A program made the translations under genes and the position numbers. A stretch of DNA of 64,000 bases from an uncultured Draconibacterium sp. (GTDB lineage: Bacteria > Bacteroidota > Bacteroidia > Bacteroidales > Prolixibacteraceae). Location: assembly GCF_963676815.1 (NCBI RefSeq), contig NZ_OY781365.1, forward strand, positions 2,700,501 through 2,764,500. The letters are read 5' to 3'. Shown here in pieces: positions 40,265-48,957 of this stretch. The notes beneath the pieces were generated by a model. The model saw nothing but the letters and a program-made list of their open reading frames with translations, did no database searches and had not been told where the DNA came from. Positions within the stretch are counted from its first letter, which is position 1. Each line of letters opens with the position of its first letter.

Positions 40265-41599
40265 ATGGCGAAACGGTTTCTGTACATATTACTGGCTTTG
40301 TTTATTCTGGGTGGCTGCGGGAATAAGCAAACTAAACAAGCCGAACAACATGCTGAAACAAAAGAAGAAACTGGCGGTAACGAAGTGGAGACCGATATCT
40401 GGAACCAAATGATGTCCTCCATTGCAAAAATCGATTCGTATGACGGAGATCGGATTTTAGAGTCGGGACAGGGATTTTTTGTTAGCGAAGACCTGTTGGT
40501 TACCAAATATTCGCTAGTCAACCAAGCCACCAATGTTAAGGTGCAGCCGTTCGATGAGGGAAAAAAGTACACCGCACGCAGCTTTGTGGCTTTTGATCGT
40601 ATAAACGATCTGATAATTTTGAAAGTGGACAGCATTAGCCGCGTGCCTATTGAATTACAACAAGACACTTTACCCAATTTTGCCAAATCATTTTATGTGG
40701 CACCAAAAACAGGAAAAACCCTGCAACTTTTTACGGGGAAAGTGTTAAATCTAGCCAATATCAGAGGAACAAGGTTGTTTCGCATTACCAACAAAATTCG
40801 GGCATCGCAGTTTGGCGCGCCAATTTTTGTGTCAACCGGAAAAGCGATTGGTGTTGCTTATTCCGCAACGGTTAATTTTGAAACACAGAGTTTTGCCATC
40901 CCGTCGGAATTTATTGCAGCTATGCTTCGAAAGAAATACGAAGCACCCGAGCCTTTGGAGATGCTTAAAAATACATCGAACGAAAAAATTGCTGCTGAAA
41001 ATCGAAAAATAAAAGGGCTTGTTTTAGAAACGGATTACGGTAACATTACCATAAAACTTTTTAACGAAACACCCGAGTATCGCGATAATTTTATTCGCCT
41101 GGCAAAAGAGCATTATTTTGATAGTTTGCTTATTCACCGAGTAATAAAAGATTTTGGAATACAAAGTGGCGCAGCCGATACCCGTTATGCAGCTCCCGGA
41201 GCAAATGTGGGATGGAAAGGGCCGGGGTACACCATTCCGGCGCATATTGTTCCTGGTTTGTACCATAAGCGCGGAATGATCGGATCGCCGCGAAAACCAG
41301 ACACTGAAAATCAGCGCCGCCGTTCTGATGGATCGCAGTTTTACATTGTTTCGGGACGCAAATATTTTGATAAAGGACTGGACGAACTTGAGGAAACCAA
41401 TAATTATAAATTTACTGCCGAACAGCGAAACGCCTACAAAACAGTTGGCGGAGCTCCTCATCTGGATGGAACTTACACTGTTTTTGGGCAGGTAACTTCC
41501 GGTATGGATGTAGTGGATAAAATTGTGCAGGTTGAAACCGACCGGCGCTGGCGACCAATAGAAGATATTCGCATAAAACGGGTGCGCATCTTACCCTAA
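40265..41599 (+). CDS. lipoprotein: inactive trypsin-like domain fused to a cyclophilin (3 of 3)
   Basis: The 444-residue protein has a lipobox (LFILGGCGN, Cys18). Residues ~60-225 resemble an HtrA-type protease: GQGFFVSEDLLVT, NDLIILKVD and FGAPIFVSTGKAIGVAYS align with the regions around the catalytic His, Asp and Ser. The His position reads Ser83 (VTKYSLV in place of VTNNHVV) and the Ser position reads Phe183 (QFGAP in place of NSGGP). Only Asp115 remains, so proteolysis is not expected. Residues ~232-444 are a cyclophilin with LIHRVIKDFGIQSG (Arg, Phe and Gln kept). It lacks the insertion seen in the two upstream copies. A chaperone-like substrate-binding role is plausible. Confidence 0.88.
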   Translation: MAKRFLYILLALFILGGCGNKQTKQAEQHAETKEETGGNEVETDIWNQMMSSIAKIDSYDGDRILESGQGFFVSEDLLVTKYSLVNQATNVKVQPFDEGKKYTARSFVAFDRINDLIILKVDSISRVPIELQQDTLPNFAKSFYVAPKTGKTLQLFTGKVLNLANIRGTRLFRITNKIRASQFGAPIFVSTGKAIGVAYSATVNFETQSFAIPSEFIAAMLRKKYEAPEPLEMLKNTSNEKIAAENRKIKGLVLETDYGNITIKLFNETPEYRDNFIRLAKEHYFDSLLIHRVIKDFGIQSGAADTRYAAPGANVGWKGPGYTIPAHIVPGLYHKRGMIGSPRKPDTENQRRRSDGSQFYIVSGRKYFDKGLDELEETNNYKFTAEQRNAYKTVGGAPHLDGTYTVFGQVTSGMDVVDKIVQVETDRRWRPIEDIRIKRVRILP

Positions 41600-41666
41600 T
41601 TAATTCATAAAATGAATTAATTACCCGCAGGGCTGACGAAATAATTGAAATCCAATTATTTGTCAG
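41597..41666. repeat. two AT-rich hairpins downstream of the cyclophilin operon
   Basis: TAATTAATTCAT (41597-41608) and ATGAATTAATTA (41612-41623) form a perfect 12-bp stem, which includes the cyclophilin stop codon. A second stem pairs CTGAC + AAATAATTG with CAATTATTT + GTCAG (41633-41666, one bulge). Neither is followed by a T-tract, and both lie between convergent genes. A further perfect palindrome AAATTTCATGAAATTT lies at 41753-41768. Confidence 0.55.
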
Positions 41667-41773
41667 GGTTAACCTTGATATTGAAAATCTTAGAGTATAT
41701 TTAGTCAAAGCACTTGTCTTGCGGATTTACAATCGTCAACACTTCGTGTGATAAATTTCATGAAATTTTCAGG

Positions 41774-42397
41774 TTAAAATAATTCCGTCATTTCCATACC
41801 GTTTTTTAACCAGAAAGTTTTTAATCCGGCTTTTTGCGCGGCGTCAATATTCTTTTCCAAATCGTCGATAAATAGCGTTTCTTCGGGATTTACACCCGAC
41901 AATTCGATCACTTTTTCATACGAGCTTACTTCCGGTTTACGATTGTGAATTTCGTGCGAATAATAAGCCCTTGTAAAAAGCGACGGGAAATCAATGCCGT
42001 GTTCCTCCTTAAATTCAGCAAGCAGCCTATCGATATGAATTTGATTGGTATTGCTAAATAAATAAACCTTGTATTTTTTGCTGAGTTCCTGTACCTTTTT
42101 CACTCGGTGAGCCGGAATATCAAGAATCATGGCATACCATGCCTCGTCAATTTGTTGGTCGGTAAGTTTGTCTTTTTGCAGTAGTTTTCTTACCCCGCTT
42201 CTAAATTCGGCAGGTGTAATTTTTCCAACTTCAAGGTTGTAGAAAATCGGGTCGGCATACGCATTTTTGTGGTCTAAAACTTCACCATCGCTGCCAAGCT
42301 TTTTAAACGCTTTTATCGACGCATCAAAATCCAGATTTAACAGCACACGTCCCAAATCAAAAATGATATTTTTTATGTTCGAAAGGTCTGCTTTCAT
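41774..42397 (-). CDS. HAD-family phosphatase (YihX-like)
   Basis: The 207-residue enzyme has the HAD core. Motif I is IIFDLGRVLLNLDFD with the nucleophile Asp16, where the usual second catalytic Asp is Gly, as in the YihX group. The cap is alpha-helical (about 25-90). Motif II is YLFSNTNQIH, the conserved Lys is in NRKPEVSSYEKV, and the metal-binding Asp pair is in TLFIDDLEKNIDAAQKAG. It dephosphorylates small phosphorylated metabolites, possibly sugar phosphates. The gene is divergent from mtnA and convergent with the cyclophilin operon. Confidence 0.9.
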   Translation of the reverse strand: MKADLSNIKNIIFDLGRVLLNLDFDASIKAFKKLGSDGEVLDHKNAYADPIFYNLEVGKITPAEFRSGVRKLLQKDKLTDQQIDEAWYAMILDIPAHRVKKVQELSKKYKVYLFSNTNQIHIDRLLAEFKEEHGIDFPSLFTRAYYSHEIHNRKPEVSSYEKVIELSGVNPEETLFIDDLEKNIDAAQKAGLKTFWLKNGMEMTELF

Positions 42398-42489
42398 TTG
42401 ATTAAATTTATTTCACGAAAATAAGCAATTAGGGAAAATCTTTCTTAACTTCATATTAAACTTTAGAAACTAAAGGAAGTTCATTATTC

Positions 42490-43596
42490 ATGAAAATTCA
42501 GGGAAAACATTATCATACTATTTGGGTTGACGCTGACGACCCGACAATTATTCAGGTAATCGATCAGCGGAAACTGCCGTTTGTCTTCGAAACTTTTGCA
42601 ATGCGTACCGCCAACGATGCCTTTTTTGCTATTAAAGAAATGGTGGTTCGTGGTGCACCACTAATTGGTGTTACTGCGGCTTATGGCATGTATCTGGCAC
42701 TTCTGCAAATGAAAAGTAAAAATTGGGAGGAAGATTTGAACCGGGTGGCGGAGTATTTAAAATCATCGCGGCCAACGGCTGTAAACCTGGCTTTTGCAGT
42801 AGATGAAATGCTGGCTTTTATTTTGGCGCATAAAAATGACGCAGAATTGCATGAAAAAGCATTGGCACAAGCTGGTGAACTAAAACTGCAGGAAATTGAT
42901 TTTGGCGATAAAATAGGAAAGTACGGGCTGGAAATTATCGAGGAAATTTATGAAAAGAAGGGGAGCACGGTGAATATTCTAACCCACTGCAATGCCGGCT
43001 GGTTAGCCTGTATTGACTGGGGAACAGCAACTGCGCCCATTTATAAAGCTCATTTAAAAGGCATTCCGGTGCATGTTTGGGTGGATGAAACACGTCCGCG
43101 AAACCAGGGAGCCCGATTAACTGCCTACGAACTGGGAGAACAAGGAGTACCGCACACTGTAATTCCCGACAATGCCGGTGGTCATTTAATGCAACACCAA
43201 ATGGTTGATATGGTAATTGTTGGCAGCGACCGAACAACCGTTACCGGCGATGTGGCTAACAAAATAGGAACTTACCTGAAAGCGCTCGCCGCTCGCGATA
43301 ATAATGTGCCATTTTATGTGGCGTTGCCATCGAGTACATTCGATTGGGAAATGCACGATGGGGTAAAGGAAATCCCCATTGAACAGCGAACAGCCGATGA
43401 AGTGGCGGAAATTGAAGGTTGGCACGATGAGCAGATAAAATCGGTGTGTTTAATTCCAGAGAAAAGTACGGTTGCCAATTATGGTTTCGATGTTACACCG
43501 GCGCGTTTGGTAAGCGGACTTATATCGGAGCGCGGCATTTGCAAGGCAGATAAAGAGAGTATTTTAAAATTATATCCCGAGAAAATAAACAGTTAG
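42490..43596 (+). CDS. mtnA: S-methyl-5-thioribose-1-phosphate isomerase
   Basis: The 368-residue enzyme converts methylthioribose 1-phosphate to methylthioribulose 1-phosphate in methionine salvage. Signatures are AIKEMVVRGAPLIGVTAAYG, RPTAVNLAFAVDEM, the catalytic Cys in NILTHCNAGWLA (residue ~162), ETRPRNQGARLTAYEL, and the catalytic Asp in IVGSDRTTVTGDVANKIGTY. It is related to eIF2B, but the Cys and Asp place it with MtnA. The mtnP gene starts three bases after its stop codon. Later salvage enzymes (MtnB, MtnC, MtnD) are not in the window. Confidence 0.95.
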   Translation: MKIQGKHYHTIWVDADDPTIIQVIDQRKLPFVFETFAMRTANDAFFAIKEMVVRGAPLIGVTAAYGMYLALLQMKSKNWEEDLNRVAEYLKSSRPTAVNLAFAVDEMLAFILAHKNDAELHEKALAQAGELKLQEIDFGDKIGKYGLEIIEEIYEKKGSTVNILTHCNAGWLACIDWGTATAPIYKAHLKGIPVHVWVDETRPRNQGARLTAYELGEQGVPHTVIPDNAGGHLMQHQMVDMVIVGSDRTTVTGDVANKIGTYLKALAARDNNVPFYVALPSSTFDWEMHDGVKEIPIEQRTADEVAEIEGWHDEQIKSVCLIPEKSTVANYGFDVTPARLVSGLISERGICKADKESILKLYPEKINS

Positions 43597-43599
43597 AAA

Positions 43600-44352
43600 A
43601 TGAAAAAAATTGCAATAATCGGAGGTTCCGGGTTAGAAGATCCTGCAATACTAAAAGATGTAAACGAAATAAATGTGGAAACACCGTATGGTGCGCCTTC
43701 TTCATCGTTTAAATGTGGAAAAATTAGAGGAGTAGATGTGGTGATATTGTCGAGGCATGGGCGCGATCATTCCATCCCGCCCTCGGCAGTGAATAACCGC
43801 GCAAATATTTGGGCAATAAAAGAGTTAGGGTGTACACACATTTTGGCAACAACTGCATGCGGAAGTCTCCGTTTGGAGATTGGGCGTGGAGAGCTGGTAA
43901 TACTCGATCAGTTTATTGATTTTACCCGATTCCGGAAAAATAGCTTTGTGGAAGAATTTAAAGACGGTCAGTTAAACCATCCTGCAATGTCAGATCCGTT
44001 TAACTGGAAATTGCGTCATGCTTTGATTGAAAATGCAGAAGAAATGGATTTGGGCTTTCATAAAACCGGAACTGTGATAACAATTGAAGGACCACGTTTT
44101 TCGACACGTGCCGAGTCGAATATGTTTCGTGCCTGGGGTGCCGATGTAATTAATATGTCAACAGCACCCGAGTGTGCCCTTGCCAACGAGCTGGAAATTC
44201 CTTATGCAGCAGTTGCAATGAGCACAGATTATGATTGTTGGAATGTAGATGAAACGCCTGTAACATGGGAAGAGGTGTTGAGAGTTTTTAACGAAAACGT
44301 TAAGCATGTAATTGCCCTTTTGGAAAATACTATTGAAGTGCTTAAAAATTAG
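43600..44352 (+). CDS. mtnP: 5'-methylthioadenosine phosphorylase
   Basis: The 250-residue protein cleaves methylthioadenosine with phosphate to adenine and methylthioribose 1-phosphate, which feeds the enzyme encoded by the gene just upstream. Family motifs are IIGGSGLEDP, LSRHGRDHSIPPSAVNNRAN (phosphate and substrate loop), TTACGSLR, IEGPRFSTRAESNMFRAWGA, and MSTDYDCWN, whose Asp contacts the adenine amino group. The MTAP class is favoured over PNP by STAPECALANELEIPYA. Length is normal. A terminator lies about 150 bases downstream. Confidence 0.95.
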   Translation: MKKIAIIGGSGLEDPAILKDVNEINVETPYGAPSSSFKCGKIRGVDVVILSRHGRDHSIPPSAVNNRANIWAIKELGCTHILATTACGSLRLEIGRGELVILDQFIDFTRFRKNSFVEEFKDGQLNHPAMSDPFNWKLRHALIENAEEMDLGFHKTGTVITIEGPRFSTRAESNMFRAWGADVINMSTAPECALANELEIPYAAVAMSTDYDCWNVDETPVTWEEVLRVFNENVKHVIALLENTIEVLKN

Positions 44353-44502
44353 TGCATATTGATTGGGTTAAAAGTAGCTTTTGGCACAGCTTTTGTAAAA
44401 CAGATTACAACTGCCTCAATGCCATGAAACGCAGTTTTTATAACCGTTCAGTTAGTACTAGATAATTCAGCCAATTTGCAACGATTGGCTATTCAGTTTC
44501 CG

Positions 44503-44531
44503 GCGGCACTCAACAGAATGCCGCTTTTTTT
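44503..44531 (+). terminator. terminator downstream of mtnP
   Basis: GCGGCA pairs with TGCCGC around a ten-base loop and is followed by TTTTTTT. It is 150 bases after the mtnP stop codon. The interval carries an AGCCAA/TTGGCT inverted repeat and no reading frame. Confidence 0.75.
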
Positions 44532-44556
44532 ATGCAATATGACCGCATAAAATAAC

Positions 44557-44586
44557 AAAGCCGGCACAATTTATTGCACCGGCTTT
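44557..44586 (-). terminator. terminator of the acidic secreted protein gene
   Basis: On the minus strand AAAGCCGG and CCGGCTTT form a perfect 8-bp stem around a 14-base partly paired loop and are followed by GTTATTTT. It lies 23 bases beyond the stop codon at 44610. Confidence 0.65.
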
Positions 44587-44609
44587 GCTGTTTCTGAAAT
44601 TGTATTGAA

Positions 44610-45509
44610 TTAGTTTTCTTCCACTTCTTCTACCTCCACGTCAACTTTCATCTCACCATCTTTTTTCGTTTTCTTGATGATGATCTTTTTGCCGTCCTTT
44701 TCAATTACCTGCGTGTCTTCATCGCTTTCTTCAACGGTCCAGGTTTTGCCACCTTCCATAATCTCAACACGGCCTTCATCGTCGGCAATTACTTTAATTT
44801 TTTTGGTCATATTTGGCATGCCTTCGTGAATGATCATTGGTGCGCCACTGTTGTGCATTATTATTTCTTCATGAATTTCTACATCTTCTTCACTTGGTTT
44901 TTCGCGCACAATCACGATCTTCTCTTTCCCGTTTTTAAGTTCTTTTTTATCGAACGAAATAATTCCAGGATCGCTAAGGTCGATAACATTTCCGCTTTTT
45001 TGCTTGTCGATGCGAATAACTTTAGGACTGGCAATGCCCGGTGCACCAAAAAACATGTCGTTACCATTTTTACTGTGCCACTGCATAACATCAGAAGATA
45101 CATCATCCGATATCACTTTCATCATAATGTGTTTTGCCGAGTCGCCATCGTTAGTTTTAAATTCGTAGATCATTGGCTTTGAGGCTCCGTCTCCTTTCAT
45201 TATAAATACATTCCCGTTTTCGTCGCTTTCCACATCAATGTCAAAGTCCATATCAAAATCCTCTTCCGATATCCAACTCAATGCTTTTCCGCCACCAATT
45301 GTATCGCCATTCCATACAAAAACCTGGTCGGCCTCAATTACGGTGTCAATTTCCATTTTTTTACCATCGTCACCAATTTTCACCATTTTAATGTGTTTCT
45401 TTTCCTTTTTTGTTTTTGGAGGATCCTGCGGTGCTTCATTAATCGAAATGGCAGAGGTGAAAAATAGGGCAAGGGCTAAAATTCCTGTAAGAGATAGTAC
45501 TTGTTTCAT
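44610..45509 (-). CDS. acidic secreted protein of unknown function
   Basis: This 299-residue protein has a signal peptide (LTGILALALFFTSAISIN) and then a highly charged chain dominated by Asp, Glu, Lys, Ile and Val, with repeated short beta-like units (DKKELKNGKEKIVIVREKPS, EDTQVIEKDGKKIIIKKTKK, GEMKVDVEVEEVEEN). No domain is recognised. The part EEDFDMDFDIDVESDENGNV resembles the stretch DFDFDVEFDTDSDDELNWNV in the sensor domain of the divergent histidine kinase. It may be a periplasmic partner, a target or an antagonist of that kinase. That is inference from position and resemblance. Confidence 0.7.
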   Translation of the reverse strand: MKQVLSLTGILALALFFTSAISINEAPQDPPKTKKEKKHIKMVKIGDDGKKMEIDTVIEADQVFVWNGDTIGGGKALSWISEEDFDMDFDIDVESDENGNVFIMKGDGASKPMIYEFKTNDGDSAKHIMMKVISDDVSSDVMQWHSKNGNDMFFGAPGIASPKVIRIDKQKSGNVIDLSDPGIISFDKKELKNGKEKIVIVREKPSEEDVEIHEEIIMHNSGAPMIIHEGMPNMTKKIKVIADDEGRVEIMEGGKTWTVEESDEDTQVIEKDGKKIIIKKTKKDGEMKVDVEVEEVEEN

Positions 45510-45612
45510 GTCATTAATTATTAAGATTTATTTTGTTCTTGTTTGAATCTATTAGCTGAAATCAATTTCTGACTCCCGGAACAAATATACGTTGAAGCTT
45601 GTCAGACAGTCC

Positions 45613-45649
45613 GTTAAAGGCCGGTTAAAATCTGTTAAGGAAAAGTTAA
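45613..45649 (+). promoter_or_regulatory. four phased GTTAA repeats, probable response-regulator site
   Basis: GTTAA occurs at 45613, 45624, 45634 and 45645, that is, with spacings of 11, 10 and 11 bases, or one helical turn. Direct repeats at this period are the typical form of OmpR/PhoP-family binding sites. They lie between the acidic secreted protein gene and the kinase-regulator operon, and 28 bases before the kinase -7 box. Confidence 0.6.
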
Positions 45650-45676
45650 AATCTACAATGGGCAGTTGTATTTGCC

Positions 45677-45684
45677 TATATTTG
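45677..45684 (+). promoter_or_regulatory. -7 box of the two-component operon
   Basis: TATATTTG matches TAnnTTTG and ends four bases before the kinase start codon, so the transcript would be almost leaderless. No -33 TTG is found at the right place, in keeping with activation through the GTTAA repeats upstream. Confidence 0.5.
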
Positions 45685-45688
45685 AAAC

Positions 45689-47443
45689 ATGAACAAGAAG
45701 CTTTTTACCGGATTAATCATTTTAATGGGTGTCTCCATTTTGGGGATCATTGCCGTTCAGCTGGTGTGGATGAACAACGCGATCAGGGTAAAAAACGAGA
45801 TGTTCGAACGTGGCGTTAACCAGGCGCTGCAGCAAACGGTAAGTCGTTTAGAAGATCTGCACAACCTGGGCGTGGTAAACGAAATGGTTTTTGCCGGCGA
45901 TTCTGCCGATTTGCTTCAGGACTTTGATTTCGATGTTGAATTTGATACCGACTCGGATGATGAGTTAAACTGGAATGTTTCGACAGGTCAGGCTCGCGTT
46001 TTCCGGCAGCGCACCGACTCAACTCAAAAACCTGTTAAAATCATTCGCGAATTTGCTCCCGATAACGACGAAGTCAGAATTGAGATTCATATCGACAATG
46101 ATTCCGACAGCCGAAGAGTGCAGTCGTACACGTATAATCTGAGTACTTCAACAACCGGAAAAAACCATGTGGTAATTGCAGGCGACAGTCCTGACCCGGG
46201 TAGTATTGTATTTGTAAAAAGTGATACGATAATCAGAAGTGCCGACTCGCTGTATACCATTAGTACGGTAAGAATCGATTCGTTGCTTACTGATTTGGAT
46301 ACTTTTAAAATTCTGGCGCCCGATATCTCGAAACGGGTGAAACTAAAGGCCACCAGCCTAAAACGAATGGCAAATAAAGTAGTAACCGAAGTTGCCTCAT
46401 GGGATATACGCCAACTGGATGAAAAACTGATTTACGACGTGCTTAAAAAGGAGCTTGATGAAAATAATATTCCACTCGATTTTGAATATGGAATTTTCCG
46501 TGGCGACGAACTGAGTTTTCCCAAGCCGGTAACTGATTCGCTGGAAGTGGCGAACACCGCTTTTCAAGCGCAACTTTATCCCAACGATATTTTCCAAAAA
46601 GACATAAAACTTGCCGTTGTATTTCCGGGTCGCGACAGTTTTATTTATCGTTCGCTCAATTGGTTACTGATTGCTTCATTCTTTTTCTCGGTATTTATTT
46701 TGGTGACTTTTGCGCTTAGCATTTTTTATATTATTCGCCAGAAGAAAATATCTGAGATGAAGTCGGACTTTATCAATAACATGACACATGAGTTTAAAAC
46801 GCCCATCGCAACTATTTCGGTAGCGACGGATTCGATTACTAATCAAAAAGTGCTGGGCGATCCGGAGCGGATAAAATATTTTGCGGGCATGATCAAGAAA
46901 GAAAATACCCGCATGAACCGTCAGGTGGAGGACATTCTTACAATTGCACGATTGGATAAAAAGGATTTTGAATTTCATTGGGAAACTATCGATGTGCATG
47001 ATCTTATCAGCGACGCCGTTCAGGGAATTAGATTGCAGGTTGAAAAGCGCGGCGGAACAATTGAGCTGGATTTAAAAGCCATTAATTCAATGGTGACTAC
47101 CGACCGGATTCATTGTACAAATGTGGTTTATAACCTGATTGACAATGCCAATAAATATTCCGGCGATACACCCGAGATTATTGTGTCAACTGTCAATCAG
47201 CAAAAAGGAGTTGTGGTTTCGGTAACCGACAAAGGAATTGGAATGAGTAAGGCGGTGCAGGCAAAAATATTTGAACGCTTTTACCGGCAAACCAGTGGCA
47301 ATATTCACAACGTGAAAGGTTTTGGATTGGGTTTGAGTTACGTAAAAGCAGTACTGGAGGCCAACCGCGGAAACATTTCGGTGAGCAGCGAACCCGGCAA
47401 GGGAAGTAAATTTGATGTATTTTTACCTTTTGTAAGAGAGTAG
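45689..47443 (+). CDS. sensor histidine kinase
   Basis: The 584-residue kinase has a first membrane helix at residues 7-28 and a second at about 325-347. Between them lies a ~295-residue extracytoplasmic sensor domain, unusually acidic in its early part (DFDFDVEFDTDSDDE). The catalytic part follows: HisKA with His367 in NNMTHEFKTPIATISVA, the N box VYNLIDNANKYSG, and the G boxes DKGIGMSK and VKGFGLGLSYVK. HAMP is not evident. The response regulator gene begins directly after its stop codon. The signal is unknown. The sensor region resembles part of the divergently encoded secreted acidic protein. Confidence 0.95.
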   Translation: MNKKLFTGLIILMGVSILGIIAVQLVWMNNAIRVKNEMFERGVNQALQQTVSRLEDLHNLGVVNEMVFAGDSADLLQDFDFDVEFDTDSDDELNWNVSTGQARVFRQRTDSTQKPVKIIREFAPDNDEVRIEIHIDNDSDSRRVQSYTYNLSTSTTGKNHVVIAGDSPDPGSIVFVKSDTIIRSADSLYTISTVRIDSLLTDLDTFKILAPDISKRVKLKATSLKRMANKVVTEVASWDIRQLDEKLIYDVLKKELDENNIPLDFEYGIFRGDELSFPKPVTDSLEVANTAFQAQLYPNDIFQKDIKLAVVFPGRDSFIYRSLNWLLIASFFFSVFILVTFALSIFYIIRQKKISEMKSDFINNMTHEFKTPIATISVATDSITNQKVLGDPERIKYFAGMIKKENTRMNRQVEDILTIARLDKKDFEFHWETIDVHDLISDAVQGIRLQVEKRGGTIELDLKAINSMVTTDRIHCTNVVYNLIDNANKYSGDTPEIIVSTVNQQKGVVVSVTDKGIGMSKAVQAKIFERFYRQTSGNIHNVKGFGLGLSYVKAVLEANRGNISVSSEPGKGSKFDVFLPFVRE

Positions 47444-48136
47444 ATGAGCAAAGCGCAACACATATTTCTGGTGGAAGACGACCTGAGTTTTGGGGCGGTT
47501 TTAAAATCGTACCTCGAATTGAACGAGTTTGAAGTTACCTGGGTTGACGATGGGAAATATGCGGTGGATAAATTTAAAGCCGGATCGTTCCAAATCTGCA
47601 TCTTAGATGTGATGTTACCAAATATTGATGGATTTACCATTGGTACGGAAATACGGAAATTGGATGCCGACATCCCGATGGTTTTTCTTACTGCGAAGAC
47701 GTTGAAAGAAGATATTCTGAAAGGCTACAATGTTGGCGCCGACGATTATATTACCAAACCTTTCGACACCGAAGTGTTGTTGTGTAAAATTCAGGCAATC
47801 ATAAAACGGCAGTCAACGCAGCCGGTAAGTGATGAGTTTCTATTTTCAATCGGGTCTTATGAATTTGACTCAAAGTTACGCTCCATCTCCCGCGACGGCG
47901 AAAAGCAAAAGCTCTCGCCAAAAGAAGCCGATTTGTTGAAACTACTCTGCCAGAATAAAAACGAACTGCTTTCGCGCGAAACGGCATTGCGCAAAATTTG
48001 GGGAGAAGACGGTTATTTTACCGCCCGCAGCATGGACGTTTTTATTACCAAACTGCGCAAATACCTGAAAGATGATCCGAACATCGAGATCAAGAATATT
48101 CATGGCAGCGGATTCCTTTTGGAGGTTAATTCCTGA
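47444..48136 (+). CDS. OmpR/PhoB-family response regulator
   Basis: This 230-residue protein has a receiver domain (VEDDLSF acidic pair, phosphoacceptor Asp55 in ICILDVMLPN, FLTAKT, DYITKPFD) and a C-terminal winged helix (KLSPKEADLLKLLCQNKNEL, ARSMDVFITKLRKYLKDDPN, IKNIHGSGFLLE). It begins with no gap after the kinase gene and is its partner. OmpR-type dimers bind two direct repeats about 11 bases apart, which fits the GTTAA repeats in front of the operon, so autoregulation is likely. Confidence 0.96.
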   Translation: MSKAQHIFLVEDDLSFGAVLKSYLELNEFEVTWVDDGKYAVDKFKAGSFQICILDVMLPNIDGFTIGTEIRKLDADIPMVFLTAKTLKEDILKGYNVGADDYITKPFDTEVLLCKIQAIIKRQSTQPVSDEFLFSIGSYEFDSKLRSISRDGEKQKLSPKEADLLKLLCQNKNELLSRETALRKIWGEDGYFTARSMDVFITKLRKYLKDDPNIEIKNIHGSGFLLEVNS

Positions 48137-48250
48137 TTGAACGCAGATGACGCTGAAGAAAATGATTATCGCAGATCGATCGATTAAAATCCATAAATAC
48201 CTGTTTTATCAGGAATCCTCTTTCTATCTTTAGGATTCAAATTCAAAAAT

Positions 48251-48952
48251 ATGAGTGAACATAAAACTGCTGTTGTAACAGGAGCAGGAAAAGGAATTGG
48301 AAAGGCCATTGCTACAGGACTGGCGCAGTTGGACTATCAAACCATTTTGGTGGGGCGAAACAAGCAAAACCTTGAACAAGTAGCGCAAGAGATTGGGAGT
48401 AATGCAAAGGTATTGCAGCTTGACATTACCGATAAACTGGCCGTAAATGAAGCCATTGCAAAAATCGTTGCAGAAAATGGAAGTATCGATATTCTGGTGA
48501 ATAATGCCGGTATTCATTTTAGTGGATCTGTGGATATTGGAGATGATGAATTTGAGAAAATGCTGCAGACTAATCTTACGGCTCAGTATGGTGTGTTGAA
48601 AGAAGTTGTCCCGGTAATGAAAGCACAAAAATCCGGTTACATCTTTAATGTGGCATCGCGTGCGGGGAAAGTTGGTTTTGCAGGTGGCGGAGCGTACAGC
48701 GCCTCAAAATTTGCTTTGGTTGGTTTAAGCGAATCGCTGTATCGTGAGTTGAATCCGTTGGGAATAAAAGTAACTGCTTTGTGCCCGGGTTGGGTAAATA
48801 CCGAAATGGCAGTCGATGCTGGAACACCTTTGGAAAGTGAGCAAATGATTCAGCCCGAAGACCTCTTCAAAACCATCGAATGGTTGTTGCAGCTTTCGCC
48901 CGGAGCCTGTGTAAAAGAAGTAATTTTAGAATCACCAAACAGTATAAGTTAA
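48251..48952 (+). CDS. short-chain dehydrogenase, 3-oxoacyl-ACP reductase-like
   Basis: The 233-residue enzyme is a classical SDR: VTGAGKGIGKAIATGL (NAD(P) loop), LDITDKLA, ILVNNAGIHFSG, catalytic Ser in FNVASRAGK, and YSASK with Tyr and Lys. It ends in CPGWVNTEM. The arrangement resembles FabG, but many SDRs look alike and the substrate is open. The MazG-like gene starts six bases beyond its stop codon. The preceding gap holds a sequence (about 48138-48180, CGCAGATGACGCTGA ... TCGCAGAT) similar to a dispersed intergenic element common in this phylum. Confidence 0.9.
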   Translation: MSEHKTAVVTGAGKGIGKAIATGLAQLDYQTILVGRNKQNLEQVAQEIGSNAKVLQLDITDKLAVNEAIAKIVAENGSIDILVNNAGIHFSGSVDIGDDEFEKMLQTNLTAQYGVLKEVVPVMKAQKSGYIFNVASRAGKVGFAGGGAYSASKFALVGLSESLYRELNPLGIKVTALCPGWVNTEMAVDAGTPLESEQMIQPEDLFKTIEWLLQLSPGACVKEVILESPNSIS

Positions 48953-48957
48953 AAACT

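Noticed and set aside
48880..48957. extension of the MazG-like protein into the SDR gene
   Set aside because: It overlaps the conserved SDR C-terminus, and the ATG at 48958 starts the family-like sequence.
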